This document shows positions 7,705 to 15,854 of a stretch of DNA of 17,786 bases, one piece after another. The first letter of the stretch is position 1. Each line of letters starts with the position of its first letter. A program made the translations under genes and the position numbers. The notes beneath the pieces were generated by a model. That model had not been told where the DNA came from. It was given only the letters and a program-made list of their open reading frames with translations, and did not search any database. Source of the DNA: Bacteroidaceae bacterium (GTDB taxonomy: Bacteria > Bacteroidota > Bacteroidia > Bacteroidales > Bacteroidaceae). Location: contig JAILIJ010000067.1 of NCBI GenBank assembly GCA_024695315.1, positions 1-17,786 of the forward strand, written 5' to 3'.

Positions 7705-10632
7705 TTACAACTTTGTCTTAACCTCAACCTCTGTGAATGTCTCAAGGATATCGCCTTCGCGTATATCGTTATAGTTGACGATAGAGATACCGCAATCGAA
7801 GTCACGGCTAACTTCCTTAACATCATCCTTGAAACGCTTGAGGGCGAGGATTTCACCTGTGTGAACAACGATACCGTCACGGATGACACGTATCTTGTCT
7901 GAACGGTGAATCTTACCGTCTGTAACGAAGGCTCCAGCAACTGTTCCGACCTTAGTGATCTTATAAACCTGACGAACCTCTGCCTGTCCAGTATTCTCTT
8001 CCTTAACAGTTGGTGCAAGCATACCCTCCATAGCATCCTTAATCTGCTCAATACAGTCGTAGATGATTGAATAGAGTCGGATATCCACACCTTCCTGCTC
8101 AGCAAGTTTACGTGCAGCTGCTGAAGGGCGAACCTGGAAACCGATGATGATTGCATCTGATGCAGAAGCAAGTGTAACATCACTCTCAGAAATAGCACCT
8201 ACAGCCTTGTGAATAACATTGACCTGAATCTTCTCTGTTGAGAGTTTGATAAGTGAGTCAGATAATGCCTCGATTGAACCGTCAACGTCGCCCTTAACAA
8301 CAAGGTTAAGCTCCTTGAAGTCACCAAGTGCAATACGACGTCCGAGCTCATTGAGGTCGACACGCTTGAGAGTACGAAGACCCTGCTCACGCTTGAGTTG
8401 CTCACGCTTGTTACAGATTTCACGAGCTTCCTGTTCTGTCTCCATAACATGGAAAGTATCACCAGCTGTTGGAGCTCCATTGAGTCCAAGGATTACGGCT
8501 GGCTCTGCAGGCAATGCTTGTTCAATACGCTGACCACGTTCGTTGAACATAGCCTTGATACGTCCATAGTTTGTACCAGCAAGTACGATGTCACCCTGAT
8601 GAAGTGTACCATTGCTAACAAGTACTGTTGCCACATATCCACGTCCCTTATCAAGAGTAGACTCGATGATTGAACCTGTAGCCTTACGATTTGGATTAGC
8701 CTTGAGTTCGAGCATTTCAGCCTCGAGGATAACCTTCTCCATGAGTTCCTCAACACCAATACCCTTCTTAGCACTTATCTCCTGGCACTGGTACTTACCA
8801 CCCCAATCCTCAACAAGGAGGTTCATAGCAGCAAGCTGCTCCTTTATCTTATCAGGATTAGCACCTGGCTTATCAATCTTATTTATAGCGAATACCATTG
8901 GCACATTAGCAGCTTGTGCGTGTGCAATAGCTTCCTTAGTCTGAGGCATGATAGCATCATCGGCTGCAATAATGATGATAGCGATATCCGTTACCTGAGC
9001 ACCACGAGCACGCATGGCTGTGAAAGCTTCGTGACCTGGAGTATCGAGGAATGTGATATGACGTCCAGACTGCATCTTCACATTGTATGCACCGATGTGC
9101 TGTGTGATACCTCCGGCCTCACCAGCGATAACATTTGTCTTACGAACATAGTCGAGCAAAGAAGTCTTACCGTGGTCAACGTGTCCCATCACTGTGATGA
9201 TAGGAGCGCGTGACTCAAGATCTTCCTCCTTATCAACTTCTTCCTCTATGGCGTTAGAAACTTCCTCACTAACATAGTTTGTTGTGAATCCAAACTCCTC
9301 AGCTACGATATTGATAGTCTCAGCATCAAGTCTCTGGTTGATACTTACCATCATTCCGATAGCCATACATGTACCGATAACCTTAGTAACAGGCACATCC
9401 ATCATAGTAGCGAGGTCACTTACAGTAACGAACTCAGTAAGTTTGAGTACCTTGCTCTCAGCATTTTCTGCCTGAGCCTCTTCAGTCATACGTTCGCGTA
9501 CGGCTTCACGTTTTTCCTTACGGTACTTAACACCCTTCTTTTCCTGCTTAGAAGTAAGACGTGCAAGCGTCTCCTTTACCTGCTTTGCTACTTCCTCTTC
9601 AGTAAGTTCTACAGGCTTCTGTGGCTGCTTGTTTCTATTCTTATTCTTCTTGCCCTGGCCCTGCTGATTAATATCGCCCTGACCATTTCGGTTGTTTTTA
9701 CCTTGGTTATTGTTACCGCCATTCTTATTCTTCTTGCCCTGGCCCTGCTGATTCTGCTGTTTAGCAGCGGCATCTACATCAACCTTTTCATTACGTATGC
9801 GGTTACGTTTTTTCTTTTCGCCATTACCAGCCTGTCCATTTGCTGCAGCTTTCTCATTGCGTTCTTTCTTACGCTCAGCCTTAGTCTTACGGTCAGGACG
9901 AGTCTTTGAATTCAAACTTGAAAGGTCTATAAATCCAACCTTCTTGAACTGAACCCCAGCTTCTGGAGCAGATAAACGGTATACACCATTTTCGTCAGCT
10001 TCAAGACGATTCTCAATATTAGAATCCTTCTTGTGCGATGTTGTATCAGGAGTTGCAGAAGCCTCAGTCTTTGGAGCTTCGTTTTTTGAAGCCTCAACCT
10101 TTGAAGTTTCAGCCTTTGGAGTTTCAGCTACAGTAGCCTCAACTTTTGGAGCCTCAGCCTTAGTATTCTCCACCTTTGGAGTTTCAGCCTTTGATGTAGT
10201 AGCCTCAACAGTAGATGTAGCAGTAGGAGTATCCTCTACCTTCATAGTCTCAACCTTTTGTGTTTCTGTCATAGGAGTTTCCTCAGCCTTGACGTCGTTA
10301 ATATTACCAACGACCTTAAACTTTTGAGTTTTCTGTTCAGACTTCAAGCGGAACACCTCTTGCTTCTCCAGTTTCTCTTTACGAGCTTTTTCCTTTCTCT
10401 CCTTAGCTTCTTGTTTTTCCTTCACTTTGCGTGCCTGAATTGTCTGTTGAATCTCAGCATGCTTATTTTTATCGTCTCCGAAAGCACCCATAAGCAGATT
10501 GTACTGCTCATCCGTGATCTTGGCGTTAGGACTGGCATCTTCCAATGCCATACCCTTCTTTTGCAGAAATTCAGCCACGGTGTTAATTCCTACATTTAAT
10601 TCTTTTAATGCTTTATTTAGTCTTACTGCCAT
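7705..10632 (-). CDS. infB: Translation initiation factor IF-2
   Basis: IF-2 is a GTPase that brings initiator fMet-tRNA to the 30S subunit and promotes subunit joining. The product is 975 residues. Order seen: an N-terminal IF2_N-like helical domain (about 1-55), a Lys/Glu/Ala-rich linker with repeated KAE/KVE-T/A-P units (about 115-200), a basic Gly/Asn/Gln/Lys-rich stretch (about 270-340), a second IF2_N domain (about 400-460), then the GTPase domain. The GTPase motifs are GHVDHGKTS (483-491), GITQH, DTPGHEAF (from D530), NKIDKP (from N584) and SAKKG. Domains II-IV follow to the C-terminus. The long disordered middle is usual for IF-2 and often lineage-specific. The start MAVRLNKALKELN is the common Bacteroidota N-terminus. 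It lies 132 nt downstream of nusA, across a structured spacer. Confidence 0.97.
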   Translation of the reverse strand: MAVRLNKALKELNVGINTVAEFLQKKGMALEDASPNAKITDEQYNLLMGAFGDDKNKHAEIQQTIQARKVKEKQEAKERKEKARKEKLEKQEVFRLKSEQKTQKFKVVGNINDVKAEETPMTETQKVETMKVEDTPTATSTVEATTSKAETPKVENTKAEAPKVEATVAETPKAETSKVEASKNEAPKTEASATPDTTSHKKDSNIENRLEADENGVYRLSAPEAGVQFKKVGFIDLSSLNSKTRPDRKTKAERKKERNEKAAANGQAGNGEKKKRNRIRNEKVDVDAAAKQQNQQGQGKKNKNGGNNNQGKNNRNGQGDINQQGQGKKNKNRNKQPQKPVELTEEEVAKQVKETLARLTSKQEKKGVKYRKEKREAVRERMTEEAQAENAESKVLKLTEFVTVSDLATMMDVPVTKVIGTCMAIGMMVSINQRLDAETINIVAEEFGFTTNYVSEEVSNAIEEEVDKEEDLESRAPIITVMGHVDHGKTSLLDYVRKTNVIAGEAGGITQHIGAYNVKMQSGRHITFLDTPGHEAFTAMRARGAQVTDIAIIIIAADDAIMPQTKEAIAHAQAANVPMVFAINKIDKPGANPDKIKEQLAAMNLLVEDWGGKYQCQEISAKKGIGVEELMEKVILEAEMLELKANPNRKATGSIIESTLDKGRGYVATVLVSNGTLHQGDIVLAGTNYGRIKAMFNERGQRIEQALPAEPAVILGLNGAPTAGDTFHVMETEQEAREICNKREQLKREQGLRTLKRVDLNELGRRIALGDFKELNLVVKGDVDGSIEALSDSLIKLSTEKIQVNVIHKAVGAISESDVTLASASDAIIIGFQVRPSAAARKLAEQEGVDIRLYSIIYDCIEQIKDAMEGMLAPTVKEENTGQAEVRQVYKITKVGTVAGAFVTDGKIHRSDKIRVIRDGIVVHTGEILALKRFKDDVKEVSRDFDCGISIVNYNDIREGDILETFTEVEVKTKL
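9637..9753 (-). repeat. Direct 33-bp repeat inside infB
   Basis: A perfect 33-nt stretch at 9637-9669 recurs at 9721-9753, 84 nt (28 codons) apart and therefore in frame. It encodes the twin NQQGQGKKNKN segments of the IF-2 linker. Identity at DNA level suggests a recent duplication or continuing recombination, so linker length may vary among strains. Confidence 0.85.
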
Positions 10633-10659
10633 CTTGTTACGATTAGTATTTTGAGTTTT

Positions 10660-10740
10660 GAGTTAAGAGACTTTTGCTTTTTTGAGCTCAATCTAATAGA
10701 ACCCTGAGTGTTAGGAGTAAAGTCTCTCAACTCCTAACTC
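10660..10740 (-). promoter_or_regulatory. Alternative RNA structures in the nusA-infB spacer
   Basis: On the minus strand, GTTAGGAGT (10738-10730) can pair perfectly with ACTCCTAAC (10718-10710). The segment GAGTTGAGAGACTTT (10733-10719) overlaps that hairpin and can pair over 15 bp, with one G-U, with AAAGTCTCTTAACTC (10674-10660). The two pairings exclude each other. The second ends about 27 nt before the infB start. No U-tract follows, so any control would act on translation or mRNA stability, not on termination. The GAGTTAGGAGTT-like wording also resembles extragenic repeats I recall in Bacteroidota, so it may be a repeat relic. Confidence 0.45.
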
Positions 10741-10764
10741 TCATCCCTCATCTTTCATAAGAGA

Positions 10765-12027
10765 TTATTCTTCAAACTCAGCACGAAGAATATTGAGGAC
10801 GTCATCCACAGTATTCTCTTCGAGGTCAGCCTTTTCTACAAGCATCTCACGTGGTGCATCGAGTACGCTCTTAGCTGTTTCAAGGCCTATGCCCTTGATA
10901 GCATCGATAACCCATGGTTCGATTTCATCCTTGAACTCATCGAGGTAGATATCTTCTTCTGCAGGCTCATTGCCGTCAAGTTCACGGAATACATCAATAG
11001 TATATTCAGTAAGCATACTTGCGAGCTTGATATTGTGTCCATTCTTACCAATGGCAAGAGAAACTTGGTCTGGCTGGAGATAAACCTCAGCCTTCTTGTT
11101 TTCATCATCAAGAACAATTGAAGATACGCGAGCAGGACTCAAAGCACGCTGTATGAACAATTTCATGTTGCTTGTGTAATTGATGACGTCGATATTCTCG
11201 TTGTGAAGTTCACGTACAATTCCGTGAATACGGCTACCCTTCACACCGACACAAGCACCTACAGGATCTATACGCTCATTGTAGCTTTCAACAGCAATCT
11301 TAGCACGCTCACCAGGTATGCGAGCTATTCTACGTATAGTGATGAGACCATCATTAATTTCAGGTACCTCATTCTCCAAAAGTCTCTGTAGGAACTCTGG
11401 TGCTGTACGGCTGAGGATAATCTTTGGATTATTGTTAAGGTTGTCAACACGAAGCACAATAGCACGTGCAGCCTCACCCTTACGGAAGAAGTCACCAGGA
11501 ATCTGCTCTGACTTAGGGAGCAACAATTCGTTACCTTCATCATCAAGAAGAAGAGTCTCTCTTTTCCACACCTGATAAACCTCAGCACTAATAATAGTAC
11601 CAACCTTATCAACATATTTATTGTAAAGGTTATCATGCTCAAGGTCGAGAATCTTACTTGCCATAGTCTGACGAAGAGTAAGAATAGCACGACGTCCAAA
11701 GTCAGCGAAGTTTACCTTTTCACTCACTTCCTCGCCCAACTCATATTCTTCATCAATCTTCTGTGCCTCAGAAAGCGCAATTTCTGCGTTTTCGTTATTT
11801 ACCTCTCCATCATTTACAACAGTACGGTTACGATAGATTTCGAAGTCTCCCTTATCTGGGTTTACAATAACATCGAAGTTCTCGTCAGAACCGAACGTTC
11901 TCTGTAAAACACTACGGAATGAATCCTCGAGTACACTAACAAGAGTGGTCTTGTCAATATTTTTTGTCTCCTTGAAGTCCTTGAAGGTATCTATCAAGTT
12001 TACCTGTTCTTCTTTTTTCTTTGCCAT
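10765..12027 (-). CDS. nusA: Transcription termination/antitermination factor NusA
   Basis: NusA binds RNA polymerase and nascent RNA and modulates pausing, termination and antitermination. The product is 420 residues. Seen: an N-terminal polymerase-binding domain (about 1-130, VSVLEDSFRSVLQRTFG), an S1 domain (about 135-205), KH1 with GVKGSRI from G261, KH2 with IGKNGHNIK from I326, and a short acidic C-terminal region with one helix-hairpin-helix-like KGIGLETAKSVLDA. It lacks the duplicated acidic repeats of E. coli NusA. It follows rimP after 96 nt and precedes infB, the classical rimP-nusA-infB order. The hairpin and T-tract in the rimP-nusA gap could allow self-regulation. Confidence 0.96.
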   Translation of the reverse strand: MAKKKEEQVNLIDTFKDFKETKNIDKTTLVSVLEDSFRSVLQRTFGSDENFDVIVNPDKGDFEIYRNRTVVNDGEVNNENAEIALSEAQKIDEEYELGEEVSEKVNFADFGRRAILTLRQTMASKILDLEHDNLYNKYVDKVGTIISAEVYQVWKRETLLLDDEGNELLLPKSEQIPGDFFRKGEAARAIVLRVDNLNNNPKIILSRTAPEFLQRLLENEVPEINDGLITIRRIARIPGERAKIAVESYNERIDPVGACVGVKGSRIHGIVRELHNENIDVINYTSNMKLFIQRALSPARVSSIVLDDENKKAEVYLQPDQVSLAIGKNGHNIKLASMLTEYTIDVFRELDGNEPAEEDIYLDEFKDEIEPWVIDAIKGIGLETAKSVLDAPREMLVEKADLEENTVDDVLNILRAEFEE

Positions 12028-12092
12028 TATATTATATTTTATTTCTTTCTAACGAAAAATTCCCCAACCGTCCAGTAGTTTCGAAAAAGACG

Positions 12093-12120
12093 AAAAAACA
12101 TTCTCGTGATTGGAGAGAAT
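12093..12120 (-). terminator. Possible leaky terminator or attenuator before nusA
   Basis: On the minus strand, 3 nt after the rimP stop codon, ATTCTC (12120-12115) pairs with GAGAAT (12105-12100) across a 9-nt loop. One base later comes a run of six T (12098-12093). The stem is only 6 bp, so full termination is unlikely. A partial terminator located directly before nusA would be a natural site for feedback by NusA, which is inference. Confidence 0.45.
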
Positions 12121-12123
12121 CGA

Positions 12124-12591
12124 CTATTTGAAGTCAATGATGCTCTTCACCCATTTAACATCAGCATACGTAAAGCTCTTTTCTACTTCTACTAGCTGTG
12201 GGCGTTTCTTTCCTTCCACTTTCTGCTTTTCAACAACGACAACAGAAAAACCGTTCTCGTCAGCATTTTTCAGACAGCCTTCCATCTTGATACCGTCTGA
12301 TGTTAGGAGTTCAACGTCATAACCAATATTGTTAATATACTGCTGAAGAACCTTGAAAGGCTGTCCGATACCGGCAGAACCTACTTCAAGTTCGAAATCT
12401 TCAACCTCACGGTCAAAATGATCCTCTATAAACTTACTGAGTTCACAGCAATCTTCAATCCACACACCATCCTTGTGGTCAATTTCTACAGTAATCTTGT
12501 TTTGGTCATCAACATTGGCATCTACGAGGAAATATTCTTTTCCCTCGAGCCATTCCTGAGCCAAATCCTTCACCTTGTTTTTGTCGATCAT
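12124..12591 (-). CDS. rimP: Ribosome maturation factor RimP
   Basis: RimP assists late assembly of the 30S ribosomal subunit. The product is 155 residues, normal for the family. Seen: an N-terminal alpha/beta domain with EVEDFELEVGSAGIGQPF (the family's VSSPGLDRPL-type block in its Bacteroidota form) at about residues 62-79, then an Sm-like C-terminal domain (about 85-155) ending in a basic strand and KSFTYADVKWVKSIIDFK. It is the first gene of the minus-strand run, behind a strong promoter match and a leader of about 90 nt with a hairpin. It precedes nusA, as in most bacteria. Confidence 0.94.
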   Translation of the reverse strand: MIDKNKVKDLAQEWLEGKEYFLVDANVDDQNKITVEIDHKDGVWIEDCCELSKFIEDHFDREVEDFELEVGSAGIGQPFKVLQQYINNIGYDVELLTSDGIKMEGCLKNADENGFSVVVVEKQKVEGKKRPQLVEVEKSFTYADVKWVKSIIDFK

Positions 12592-12648
12592 AAATTCTTA
12601 CTAAAGATTTACAAAATAAAAAGAATTTTATAAATGCATATACAAATC

Positions 12649-12680
12649 GAAGAGAGGAAACTTTTCAGTCCCCTCTCTTC
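12649..12680 (-). promoter_or_regulatory. 5' leader hairpin of the rimP operon
   Basis: A perfect 9-bp stem, GAAGAGAGG (minus 12680-12672) with CCTCTCTTC (12657-12649) and a 14-nt loop, would lie at the extreme 5' end of the transcript predicted from the promoter at 12689-12720. No T-tract follows on the minus strand. It could protect the mRNA 5' end or serve in autoregulation. The pairing is seen, the role is inferred. Confidence 0.5.
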
Positions 12681-12688
12681 TTCGAGTG

Positions 12689-12720
12689 CAAATATACGTT
12701 TTTTACTATTAACTACCAAA
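12689..12720 (-). promoter_or_regulatory. Promoter of the rimP-nusA-infB-cvpA-suf-hisS run
   Basis: On the minus strand a -33 element TTTG (12720-12717) is followed after exactly 20 nt by TATATTTG (12696-12689). This is a full match to the Bacteroidota housekeeping consensus TTTG-N19-21-TAnnTTTG. Transcription should start near 12683, giving a leader of about 90 nt before rimP. Confidence 0.8.
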
Positions 12721-12801
12721 GTTTTTTTCATTTTAAACCATAAAACGATTGAAATATCAAAGAAATTAGTAGCGAATAACAGATTTTGTGAAAATAAATA
12801 T

Positions 12802-12809
12802 TACTTTTG
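12802..12809 (+). promoter_or_regulatory. -7 promoter element for the polyphosphate polymerase cluster
   Basis: TACTTTTG fits the TAnnTTTG consensus exactly. No TTTG lies at the ideal -33 spacing; the nearest (12785-12788) is only 13 nt upstream. The start would be near 12816, about 27 nt before the VTC gene. A weak -33 could mean activator dependence or low expression. Confidence 0.5.
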
Positions 12810-12842
12810 CAAATGAATCTTAAAATCTTCAACTAACCGATA

Positions 12843-13634
12843 ATGGCAGAATTAGATCAGGAAATTTCATCACTACTTTCATCTATGCAAATGATTACAT
12901 TAGATGAAATGTCAGGAATACGTCTGATGAACCGATTGGACACAAAATACGTAGCATCAAAAAAGCAACTCATCGCATTGCTTCATTTGGTACAAGATAA
13001 ATACTACGTTCAGGAAACTCTCGGAAACAGAATCATTCCATACTGTACCACATATTTTGATACAGTAGACCACAAGATGTATCTTATGCACCACAATAAG
13101 AGGGCAGCAAGATGCAAAGTGAGGGTTAGAACCTATGTGGCTTCTAATCTGACTTTCTTAGAAGTAAAAAACAAAAACAACCACGGACGTACGAAGAAAA
13201 AACGTATTGAAGTGGATTCTTTGGATAATTTTAGAGAGACAGAAGGTGCCAGCGAACTCGTAGAGAGAAAAACACATATTAGGCTTAACGACCTAAATGC
13301 TGTTGTTCAAAACAATTTTGAACGTGTCACTCTTGTCAATTACGACAAAACAGAACGTTTGACTATTGATTTCAATATCAAATTCAAAAATTTCGAAACA
13401 GGACTCGATCATGACACCGACCAGCTGGTAGTTATAGAACTGAAGAGAGACGGCAACGTCTATTCACCTATTATCAATCTACTTCGTGACATTCATGTTC
13501 CAGTTTCGGGATTCAGCAAATGCTGTATAGGAATGGCTCTTACCGATCCATCACTCAAGCGAAATAATTTTAAAATTAGACTTAGAAATATCGAACGTAT
13601 CAACGGACGCAAATTTATAAAAATTGCCATATAA
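12843..13634 (+). CDS. VTC domain polyphosphate polymerase-like protein
   Basis: This 263-residue soluble protein has the VTC domain fold of the triphosphate tunnel metalloenzyme superfamily, the catalytic domain of yeast Vtc4, which makes polyphosphate from ATP. Tunnel-like motifs seen: RLDTKYV (R31, D33, K35), YFDT (71-74), KVRVR (R94, R96), FLEVKNK (E107, K109), KKKR (118-121), R161, LTIDFN (D176), VIELKR (E199, K201) and FSK (K226). These basic and acidic residues are the type that line the nucleotide tunnel. There is no signal peptide, membrane segment or SPX domain, so the protein should be cytoplasmic. It opens a plus-strand cluster divergent from rimP and is followed by a DUF4956 membrane gene, a pairing I recall from many bacteria. 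The actual product (polyphosphate or another polymer) is not established. Confidence 0.88.
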   Translation: MAELDQEISSLLSSMQMITLDEMSGIRLMNRLDTKYVASKKQLIALLHLVQDKYYVQETLGNRIIPYCTTYFDTVDHKMYLMHHNKRAARCKVRVRTYVASNLTFLEVKNKNNHGRTKKKRIEVDSLDNFRETEGASELVERKTHIRLNDLNAVVQNNFERVTLVNYDKTERLTIDFNIKFKNFETGLDHDTDQLVVIELKRDGNVYSPIINLLRDIHVPVSGFSKCCIGMALTDPSLKRNNFKIRLRNIERINGRKFIKIAI

Positions 13635-13665
13635 ATTCATAACATTATAAATAGATATTCACGAC

Positions 13666-13687
13666 GGATTAACGAAGTGTTAACGAA
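13666..13687 (+). repeat. Two 11-nt units in the spacer before the DUF4956 gene
   Basis: GGATTAACGAA (13666-13676) and GTGTTAACGAA (13677-13687) repeat TTAACGAA with an 11-nt period. The surrounding 229-nt spacer (13635-13863) shows no terminator and no full TAnnTTTG promoter; TTACGTTTTTTC near 13756 is only partial. The ATG-led 14-codon frame at 13801-13845 is unsupported. Confidence 0.5.
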
Positions 13688-13863
13688 CGATTTCTCAAAA
13701 TACGTATTATCCGCCAAAGCAAACTATACGTACCGTTATCTTAAAGAAAACTATTAGATTACGTTTTTTCATTTCACTTATTTACGTCAAGAAGAAACAC
13801 ATGGCAATGTCAAATACCAATTTAATCAAAAGAAATACAAATTAAAATTAACAATAACAAATT

Positions 13864-14562
13864 ATGGATGCAATCAACGATTTCTTAGCAGTACTTTCAA
13901 GTGATACTTGTCGTATCCTTGACCTTATCCTGCGCCTTATCATTAACACAGTATTCACTATGGTTATCGCGCGCTGCTTTTATTTTCCTAAAGCTCGTCG
14001 CAAGGACTTTTTCTTTACCTATGTTTTGGTAGGATTCTGTATCTTCATGCTTATTCACCTTATGGGCGATGCCAAGATAAAGACAGGTATAGCAATGGGA
14101 CTCTTCGCCATTTTCTGTATCATGCGTTATCGTACAGAATCAGTTCCTATCCGAGAGATGACATACCTCTTCCTTATCATCTCACTCGCTGCTATCAACG
14201 GTCTTGCATGGGCAGCCGATATCAGCCCTAAGCACCCAGAATTTGCTGGTCCTTTGATGACATCTATGGGAGAGCTTATTCTTACTGACGGAATATTCAT
14301 ATTCGGTGTATGGATGGCAGAAGCAAATATGCTTGTTAAGAGCCTATCAACAAAATACATTAAATATGACAAGATAGACCTTATCAAACCTGAGAAACGT
14401 GAAGAACTAATAGCTGACTTGAAAGAGCGCACAGGTCTTGACATTACATCTGTAGCTGTTGGATCAATCGATTTCCTAAAGGATATGGCACTATTAAAAG
14501 TTTACTATAACACAGATGAAGATGATGACTCTGTTAAGAAGATGCCAAAAAACTACGAATAA
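13864..14562 (+). CDS. DUF4956 family inner-membrane protein
   Basis: The product is 232 residues with about five hydrophobic segments (roughly 18-38, 49-68, 72-87, 99-118 and 133-153) and a soluble C-terminal domain (about 160-232). The motif TGIAMGLFAIFCIMRYRTESVPIREMTYLF is characteristic of DUF4956; only its key parts are needed, namely GLFAIF and MRYRTE. The molecular function of the family is unknown. It commonly sits beside VTC-domain polymerases, which suggests that it anchors the enzyme, or translocates or uses its product, at the cytoplasmic membrane (inference). It follows the VTC gene after 229 nt and precedes the beta-barrel gene by 26 nt. The A-rich, SD-free leader is normal for Bacteroidota. 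Confidence 0.88.
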   Translation: MDAINDFLAVLSSDTCRILDLILRLIINTVFTMVIARCFYFPKARRKDFFFTYVLVGFCIFMLIHLMGDAKIKTGIAMGLFAIFCIMRYRTESVPIREMTYLFLIISLAAINGLAWAADISPKHPEFAGPLMTSMGELILTDGIFIFGVWMAEANMLVKSLSTKYIKYDKIDLIKPEKREELIADLKERTGLDITSVAVGSIDFLKDMALLKVYYNTDEDDDSVKKMPKNYE

Positions 14563-14588
14563 TAACTCTGATATAACAAATCAATAAA

Positions 14589-15431
14589 ATGAATAAAAGG
14601 ATTTTAACCATCGCAGCAATTCTTCTGCAAGCCTCATTTTTACCTATTACTGCATGGGCAGGTGATAATGATGACTTCGGAATGGATTATTCCATTGGTG
14701 CAGAGAAAAAACTTACTTCAAATCTTGACTTCGGCCTTAATCTTAATTATCGTACTCAAGACAATTCAAAAGAGACTGAACGATGGGTTATTGGCGGAGG
14801 TTTTAGCTATAAGCTTCTAAACACCAAAACTTTTGATATCAAACTGAATGCTGACTGGGAATATATGCGACAGTTCAAGCTTAAAGAATTGGTATACAAA
14901 TACGGAGACATTCTCGACGAAGACGGAAATTGGACAACAGGTGTTAACGGCTGGAACTCAACAGCAAGTTATTGGCGTTCACGCCACCGCACGAGTTTAG
15001 GTTTTTCTGGTAACTACAAACCAAACAAACGATGGTCATTCTCCCTCAAAGAGACTGTACAATATAATCACTATTGCGAAACTGACTCTATTGATGCTAT
15101 CAAATATAGAGTCAAATATAACGATGATGATGAGGAATACAAGACTCAAGATGTTTATAAAAAGACTAAAAGAGCTAAGGACAAATTCGTGCTACGTTCA
15201 AAAATCACAGGACAATACGACATCAGACATTGCCCACTTGCACCATTCGTATCTCTTGACTATGGATGCGGCCTCAACTATTCAGCAAGTAAATGGAAAA
15301 TTACTGCTGGTACAGATATCAAAATAACAAAACAACACAAGTTGGACGTGTTCTATCGTTTTCAAACAGAAAATGATGACGATGAGCCTAACGGACATAT
15401 AATTGGAGTTGGTTACAAATTTAAATTTTAA
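14589..15431 (+). CDS. Predicted outer-membrane beta-barrel (DUF2490-like)
   Basis: The product is 280 residues with a signal peptide (hydrophobic 5-20, likely cleavage after AWA at 22-24). Amphipathic strands alternating polar and hydrophobic or aromatic residues fill the rest, for example LDFGLNLNYRT, WVIGGGFSYKL, FDIKLNADWEYM, WSFSLKETVQYN, HKLDVFYRFQT and HIIGVGYKFKF. The terminal aromatic F is typical of outer-membrane barrels. A charged acidic/basic loop (about 168-195) would face outside. It resembles DUF2490 proteins in length and strand wording, but the family call is tentative. It sits 26 nt after the DUF4956 gene and 5 nt before the next gene, so the three are very likely one transcript. 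It may be the outer-membrane part of the cluster. Confidence 0.72.
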   Translation: MNKRILTIAAILLQASFLPITAWAGDNDDFGMDYSIGAEKKLTSNLDFGLNLNYRTQDNSKETERWVIGGGFSYKLLNTKTFDIKLNADWEYMRQFKLKELVYKYGDILDEDGNWTTGVNGWNSTASYWRSRHRTSLGFSGNYKPNKRWSFSLKETVQYNHYCETDSIDAIKYRVKYNDDDEEYKTQDVYKKTKRAKDKFVLRSKITGQYDIRHCPLAPFVSLDYGCGLNYSASKWKITAGTDIKITKQHKLDVFYRFQTENDDDEPNGHIIGVGYKFKF

Positions 15432-15436
15432 CTACA

Positions 15437-15829
15437 ATGAAAAAGATTCTATCTATTGCTGCAGCACTTATGCTAAGCATATCTGCTTTTGCTGAAGATT
15501 ACTCACTTTACTACGATTCTACAAATGGTACAACAAATAGTGTTCTTAGCGAAGTGTCTAAACTGCAAAAACTCACTTTTGAAAATGGCAACGTGGTACT
15601 TACCTATAAAGATGGTACAACAAGCAGCACAGCCATTTCTGACATCAAACGACTTTTCTTCTCTACTCCTGAAACTGTAGGCATCAGCGAGGTGGAGGAA
15701 GAGTCTATCTCTGCTAATGCAAAGGGTGTATACGACCTAACAGGACGCAAATTGAATGTTGACATTAAGTCTAACAAGTTACCTAAGGGCATCTACATCG
15801 TTGACGGCAAGAAAGTACTTGTAAAGTAA
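15437..15829 (+). CDS. Small secreted protein with sorting-tail-like C-terminus
   Basis: The product is 130 residues. The first 19 form a clear signal peptide with cleavage after AFA. Residues about 45-79 (KLTFENGNVVLTYKDG ... ISDIKRLFF) form a beta-rich module also seen in the next gene. Residues 97-130, with VYDLTGRKL and LPKGIYIVDGKKVLVK, have the wording of the C-terminal tails of Bacteroidota secreted proteins (Por/type A sorting domain-like). Whether a type IX system exists in this organism cannot be judged here. No enzyme motif is present. It starts 5 nt after the barrel gene and ends 25 nt before the beta-helix gene, so it is almost certainly part of the same operon. Function unknown. 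Confidence 0.8.
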   Translation: MKKILSIAAALMLSISAFAEDYSLYYDSTNGTTNSVLSEVSKLQKLTFENGNVVLTYKDGTTSSTAISDIKRLFFSTPETVGISEVEEESISANAKGVYDLTGRKLNVDIKSNKLPKGIYIVDGKKVLVK

Positions 15830-15854
15830 TAGAACATATAAACCAAGAATTAAT

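Noticed and set aside
13801..13845. 14-codon frame before the DUF4956 gene as a leader peptide
   Set aside because: There is no attenuator downstream and no residue bias; it is expected by chance in AT-rich DNA.
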